This document shows, piece after piece, positions 31,343-36,011 of a DNA stretch of 36,011 bases. Origin of the DNA: Acrasis kona. Its lineage: Eukaryota; Heterolobosea; Eutetramitea; Acrasida; Acrasidae. Made by a program: the position numbers and the translations under genes. The DNA lies in the NCBI GenBank assembly GCA_026419775.2, contig JAOPGA020000726.1, positions 1 through 36,011 on the forward strand, in the 5' to 3' direction. Numbering within the stretch: position 1 is the stretch's first letter; each line of letters opens with the position of its first letter. The notes under the pieces are model-generated. The model saw only the letters and a list, made by a program, of their open reading frames with translations. It had not been told where the DNA came from and searched no databases.

Positions 31343-31410
31343 ATAGCGTGTTTCACATGTCGTTGCAGCCTCATTTGAAGTGAAATCACCATACATGTGA
31401 AACACGCTAT
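31343..31410. repeat. Perfect inverted repeat, 18-bp arms
   Basis: ATAGCGTGTTTCACATGT at 31343-31360 is the exact reverse complement of 31393-31410, with a 32-nt spacer. It lies in the 332-bp gap between the MAP kinase 3' end and the orphan gene's start, about 130-195 bp upstream of the latter. The small palindromes AGCGCT and ATGCAT are close by (31318-31331). It could form a hairpin or cruciform, bind a dimeric regulator or be a remnant of a small transposon; no target-site duplication is evident. Confidence 0.85.
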
Positions 31411-31548
31411 CTACGCGTATTTGCTTCCTCCCATACAGCAGTGGCTAGGACTAGTCAATATCACAGTAGTACATGAAGAGTAACTAAAAGTGAGTACCAA
31501 CAAAGAGATATCACCAAAGAAACACATTATTAAAAAATATGCAATGTT

Positions 31549-33232
31549 TTATTTTCCAGAAGATTTGTTTTGTAACAATCTTTTCATCTTGGTGAACAAC
31601 CCTCCACCCTTTTTCTTCTTCTCGTCTTCTAAATCCTTTTGTTCCATAATCTTCTGCAACAAATCTTTTTGAGCCTCCTCTTTTAACAATTGACTCTTCC
31701 TCCTCTCCAAAACATTTTGTTGAGCGTCGGTAAACTCAGGATGCGGTTGACTTGCTGTTCCTGGTCGCACTTCGAACGAACTATAACGACCAAGTTCCCT
31801 GCTATCAATTTTTCTGAGATCGTTAGAGCTGACTCTTCTTGAGAGGCTTTTCGACGGATCCATGGGCGATTGGGTTACGGCCGCTCCATGTATTGGTGTC
31901 ATTAGTTCAAAGTCATCATCTTCAACTCTCTTGACGATTCCATTAAATTCTAAAATTGTGTTGAAAGCTTCTTGTTTGATTGCTTCGATGCTTTCGCACT
32001 TCGTCTCAAACGCAAAATTGAATTTTGTTTCGGCAATGACGACCTCGGCTTCGTTAAGAACGTCACTAAAGTATCCATGCTTGAGTGCGTCAGCTGCGCT
32101 TATGCGGTTGCTTGGATCAAACTCCAACATGTGCTTGATGAGATCGCAGGCGAGAGGTGAAACGTCATGGTCAAAGAGTGCACTAATGGGGACGCGGTCA
32201 TATTTTCTCAACTGCTTCATGAACATATTTCCTTGAGGCGATGCTTTGTATGAGTCAGGTGTTCCTATCGTGCTTACGATTTTCTCTATTTGATTCACTG
32301 GCGAGGTTCCTTTGAAGAGAATTTTTCCACCGGTAAGTAGTTCTGCCATGATGCAACCGACGCTCCATATGTCAGCTTGTTTCGTTACTGTTGGAGAATT
32401 CAATAAAAGTTCAGGTGCGCGGTAATATCTGGTTTGTACATAGTTAGTGGACATGCGTGGGTCATTATCGAAGTCTATCCCTCTTGCGAGTCCAAAGTCT
32501 AGATTGGTTAGGGTTTTTACATTTTTTGTAACGGCGTACCACAAAGTTTCAAGACACAGTCCGAGTTGAGCAGGATGTTTTCCGGTTTTAAATCACGATG
32601 TAGAATGTCTGCAGAGTGAACGTAAGCAAGCGCCAACAGTATTTGGTATATAATGTATCTATTGCTGGTGAGAAAAGCTACGGGGATCTCTACTACTTAC
32701 TGAACGTGTTTGTCGCTTAACTTTTGTCCTGATACCAATAGATCTCTGAGATCAGCCTGCATAAGTTCCATAACCATGTAAATATCATTAAATTGTTCAA
32801 AGGACTCGGGTATGATGAGGGCCTGCAAGTTGACAATGTTGGGGTGATTCAAATGGCAAACAACTTTCAATTCTCTCAAAACTCTTATGGGTATAAGCGA
32901 CTTCTTGTTCTGCTGTTGGAAAATTCTTTTATTCTTTCTTTTCAAGGTTAAAGCTTATACTCATGCATGATCTGACTTACTTGATCGCGACTGGGTTATC
33001 CGACACCTGATCGTATCCCTGGCACACTTCACCATAAGCACCTCTGCCTATAATACCGTCGATTCCTACAATTTGTTATTACACACCAACAGCTTTAACG
33101 CTTACTGTATCTTTTTGGGAGAATATAATCTTCCCCTTGAATATTAATTGTACAAAGCTCCGAATCAAGATCAGTATTTAGGGCACCAAGCACAGGGCTC
33201 ATACCACTAGATGAGGTGTCCATAGATGTCAT
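31549..33232 (-). CDS. MAP kinase with TNY activation-loop motif
   Basis: CMGC Ser/Thr kinase of the MAPK family. Exons 33232-33106, 33065-32981, 32937-32701, 32658-32540 and 32498-31549, introns 40, 43, 42 and 41 nt, 505 codons. Kinase motifs in order: glycine loop GRGAYGEV (about residue 50), catalytic Lys in VAIKK, Glu in [22 protein letters not shown] (the Asp codon is split by the last intron), activation loop [18 protein letters not shown], then [17 protein letters not shown] with the CMGC insert. The dual-phosphorylation motif is TNY, where known MAPKs mostly have TEY, TPY, TGY or TDY. The C-terminal tail (about 150 residues) is charged, with a coiled-coil-like [24 protein letters not shown]. 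Start at 33232 ([10 protein letters not shown]) is the first in-frame ATG I saw. Confidence 0.92.
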
Positions 33233-33294
33233 TGCGATTCTTTTGTACTTGAAAAAGACAGTACGACATTGACATTTGCTTACAAGATCTATTT

Positions 33295-35244
33295 TTATTT
33301 CAACAACACAATCAAGGCAGTAATATTATCCTGACTATGTAAACAGCGATCCGACAAATCGTGACAAATTGACTCCAAATCAAATTCTTGACCCTGTCGT
33401 GGCTTTTGTTTATCAAGCTTCTCCTTCACAAAAAGGCAGGCCTCACTTTCAGTCATGACATCCCATATGCCATCACACGCAATAATCAAAAAAACATTTC
33501 CACTATTGCGCTCAACTTTATTCAGATCCACTTCGGCTCTCATGATGTGAGGTACGGCATGTACGGCTTGTTTTTCGTAAGGCAATGATTTGTCCATCTT
33601 GAAGGAAGAATCTCCAAAGGAACGTGTCATTGCTAAACTACAATCCCTCACTTTCGTAATGATCCTAGTTCCCTCCACCAAACATTTTGCGGCCAAAACT
33701 CTTTCCTTTTCACTTTGCATCACTACATTATGTTTCTGACTCAATAATGTTATATTACCATTATTGTAAAGTACGGCAGAGGAATCTCCTACACTTGCAC
33801 ACATAATGTCCCAATGACCTGAAATGTTCTTTTTTTGTAATGTGACCGTAACCGCCGTTGACCCATCTAACATTTGACTGCAATACATTTTATCAAAACT
33901 ACAAAAGGCGTCCACAATCTCAGAATCCTCGTACATCCATGAAGGTGCGTGGTTCATTTGTGTAAGTATGTGTTCGTGGAATCTCTTCGATAGCATTTTT
34001 GATACTTGGTTCCCTCCATGACCGTCGTAGACTGCGAAAAACATGTGAGGCTGTGGCGTCGTGCAATTCAGTATGGCAGAGTGCTCGTCTTCCATTGTTG
34101 GTCTTAATCCTTGTACGCTGCAAAGTCCATATGCTGCTTCATTATTAGAGTCGGTTGCTATCCCAAAATGTTGAGCCGTCAGAACTAGAGTCAATGTTCC
34201 TTTATCCACGCCTTCCAAGTTGAGTTTGAACTTTTGTGATGTGTTGAGGTGAAGTGAGTTTAGGTCAACGCTGGTCCTGCCCACTATTAAAAGTTAATAC
34301 ACTTTTTAAACGTTAAAACTTACTAAACTCATCCTTGAAAAAGTCCTTGTCCCAAACTTCAATCTCCAAATGGTTCAATGGATGATTTTTGTTGTCGACA
34401 CCCACAGAAAATTGAAAACGTTCGTTCCAAACAGGGTTCAAATTCTTCTTCTTTGCAGCACTCTTTATTTTGGTTGAGCCTAGTTTAAACTTTACGTATG
34501 GGTCACTATATTTTGTGTCGCGAATAATCAGGTCGCTCCCTGATATTAAGTGAACTTCTAGAGTAGGATGTGATTTTCTTATGGCTTGTATTGTTTGACC
34601 AACTACAACATGTTTCGGCCGAAGTTCATTTGTATTGATTACTAAAATGTTTAAAAAGTGGTGGGTCGTTTTACTTACCTCCAAAATTATGTGCCGTTAG
34701 CTCTAATGTTATCTCACCTGATTCTATATCTTGTAATTTCACTGTTTGAACAGTAGGAGAGTCCCTCCTTAGCTCGGTAATTTTTATACTAACCCTCCCC
34801 ACTAATAATGTCAGCATTAGTCATGAAAAAGTGAGACGTACAGAAATCTTTATCAAGGAAGTCCTTGTCCCAAACTTCAATAAATAAAGTTTCATATTCA
34901 GCACTCATAGCATTACACGAAAAGTGGAAAGTCTCATAGGACCAATCTGGGCTCAATGTTTTATAGCAAACTGAACTTTTCAACGTTAAACTTCCAAGTT
35001 TAAATACAACAAATGGATCAGAAAATCCGTTTCTATCTTTTGCTACGAGGTTCCTCCCTCCAATAAGTCTGATATTAAGAGACGGATATTTTTTGTTGAC
35101 AATCTCAATCAATTTTTCGGGTGATAAATTTTTTTCGTTTTTTGTTGTCTGCCTGCTTGTTGCTATAGAAGGTTTCGAATTACGAGGTATTATTATAGTT
35201 TTTGTACCATCGTGGATACCACCTGTCCTGAACAGCGAATTCAT
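33295..35244 (-). CDS. Tandem C2 domains fused to PP2C protein phosphatase
   Basis: Exons 35244-34842, 34801-34679, 34641-34324 and 34283-33295, introns 40, 37 and 40 nt, 610 codons. C2A (about residues 60-190) has LNIRLIGGRNLVAKDRNGFS, DPFVVFKLG and WDKDFLDKDF; C2B (about 205-320) has LEVHLISGSDLIIRDTKYSD, DPYVKFKLG and WDKDFFKDEF. Both keep the acidic loop residues used for Ca2+ binding. The PP2C domain (about 330-610) has RPTMEDEH, FAVYDGHGG, SVGDSSAVLY, AMTRSFGD, ACDGIWDVMTESEA and SQDNITALIV, i.e. all the metal-binding Asp, so it should be an active Mg/Mn-dependent Ser/Thr phosphatase. The likely role is Ca2+-controlled recruitment of the phosphatase to membranes (inference). Start at 35244 (MNSLFRTGG); the first 55 residues are unordered. 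Next to the MAP kinase, same strand, 62 bp downstream to its start. Confidence 0.92.
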
Positions 35245-35390
35245 GTGTTTAATAAATATAGAGGTTGGCTCTGAAAATTCGCAATTTCCATAGGAACAAC
35301 ATTTTTGGAGATAAATACCCCAAGAATGGTGTAGTTTCAGTTTTTTTTACAAGAAGCTAAACCTATCAATATTAATATTCGCAAGTACAG
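35245..35390. other. Upstream region of the C2-PP2C gene
   Basis: AT-rich leader/promoter of the minus-strand gene, with a T8 run near 35341 and TTAATATTC-like stretches. No gene seen. Confidence 0.4.
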
Positions 35391-35528
35391 GAGCCTTCCG
35401 TCCCACTGTTGAACCTTCCGACCCATGATGAATCCTCCCATGCACTATGGAATCCTCCCATGCGCTATTGAAATCTCCGATGACATAATAATCCTCCCAT
35501 ACAATATTGAATCCTCCCATACTATTTA
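35391..35528. repeat. Degenerate 20-bp minisatellite, about seven units
   Basis: Tandem units of 19-20 bp with consensus close to GAATCCTCCCATGCNCTATT start at 35391, 35411, 35430, 35450, 35470, 35490 and 35509. Units 3 and 4 differ at two positions; outer units are more diverged (for example GAACCTTCCGACCCATGAT). It separates the C2-PP2C promoter from the disrupted reading frame to the right. Confidence 0.85.
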
Positions 35529-35554
35529 TAGTTTAACGTCAACATACGCCAAGG

Positions 35555-36011
35555 ATGACAGTGGATTGGTCCAAGGAGACTGTCATTGATTGGGCGTAGA
35601 TGAACAACCGGAACAAAATGACGTAGACGATGAATTTGTTGTTCCTGGGCCTTGAAGAGTTGATAAGTCATGGAGCAAGAAAGCACGCAAAGCGAGGAAG
35701 GAAGAGAAAGGAACACCTCAACCACAAAAAGAACACTTTGACGCGGTTGAAAAGGACAACAATGCTGATTCTGTGATTACATCTGCCCGACTTGTAATCT
35801 TATATACAGATGTGAACAAAGAAGTGACAGACATTGATGACCCACTTCTTTCGATACAGTTTCAGATTGCCAACCGGCAAGTGATTGAGAACGCACCCAA
35901 GGCATTAATTACGTCTTTCCTAAGTAAACTTGAAGATGTGCTTGCTATTAAGCATTCAAAAAGGACCTCAACAACCATTTGTACTGGAATACGTTCTACC
36001 GGAAAACACTT
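35555..36011 (+). pseudogene. Disrupted basic reading frame running off the right edge
   Basis: A coding-like frame is open from 35656 to the window end (118 codons) without a start. It has a Lys/Arg-rich beginning (WSKKARKARKEEKG) and a folded-looking remainder (VITSARLVILYTDVNKEVTD, LLSIQFQIANRQVIENAPKA). Upstream in the same frame, across a TGA at 35653, is an acidic stretch (QPEQNDVDDEFVVPG). An ATG at 35555 begins MTVDWSKETVIDWA in a frame shifted by one base. The order ATG, shift, nonsense, long open frame suggests a decayed gene or mobile-element reading frame, though two assembly errors cannot be excluded. I do not recognise the family; a basic N-terminal segment would fit a nucleic-acid-binding or mobile-element protein (inference). 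Confidence 0.45.

Noticed and set aside
1-36011. tRNA/rRNA genes, CRISPR arrays, complete transposons
   Set aside because: Intergenic regions were scanned for tRNA-like arms, evenly spaced exact repeats and transposase/reverse transcriptase motifs; none was convincing. The only tandem array (35391-35528) has no unique spacers.

Overview
The window is a gene-dense, moderately AT-rich piece of a nuclear genome from a unicellular eukaryote. The protein set points to a eukaryote: a P4-ATPase flippase, a WDR7-type V-ATPase regulator, a DCAF11-type ubiquitin-ligase receptor, an oxysterol-binding protein, a MAP kinase and a C2/PP2C phosphatase. I reconstructed 28 spliceosomal introns by joining conserved protein frames, and all are 34-43 nt long. 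Standard stop codons are used. The mix of animal/amoeba-type genes (WDR7), bacterial-type enzymes (GpsA-type glycerol-3-phosphate dehydrogenase, HI0933-type flavoprotein), B12-dependent methionine synthase and a fungal-type Zn2Cys6 cluster fits a free-living amoeboflagellate or amoeba. Heterolobosea is my tentative guess and Amoebozoa the alternative; the sequence alone does not settle it.

Layout, left to right: a 5'-truncated sugar transporter (+); a seven-exon P4-ATPase (-); cobalamin-dependent methionine synthase (-); an HI0933-type flavoprotein (+); an oxysterol-binding protein with a 5-nt micro-exon (-); a sparse stretch at 12.7-13.5 kb; a secreted lysine-rich repeat protein (+); a zinc-cluster/PPCDC fusion (-); a WDR7-like protein (-); a HAD phosphatase (-) divergent from GPDH (+); a DUF4336 protein (+); a secreted metallocarboxypeptidase (+); a type II membrane glycosyltransferase-like protein (+); DCAF11 (-) divergent from a GNAT acetyltransferase (+); a small secreted orphan (-); an inverted repeat; a MAP kinase (-); a tandem-C2 PP2C phosphatase (-); a 20-bp minisatellite; and a disrupted lysine-rich reading frame running off the right edge (+).

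The genes are functionally unrelated housekeeping, signalling and secretory genes. No operon or defence-island logic is visible. Convergent neighbours are 18-34 bp apart at their stop codons, and one divergent pair has start codons only 68 bp apart.

The most interesting items are the zinc-cluster/PPCDC fusion, the 5-nt micro-exon, the tandem C2-PP2C protein whose two C2 units share an intron position, the secreted lysine-rich repeat protein, a MAPK with a TNY activation-loop motif, and two frame breaks located exactly at 8-nt A/T runs.
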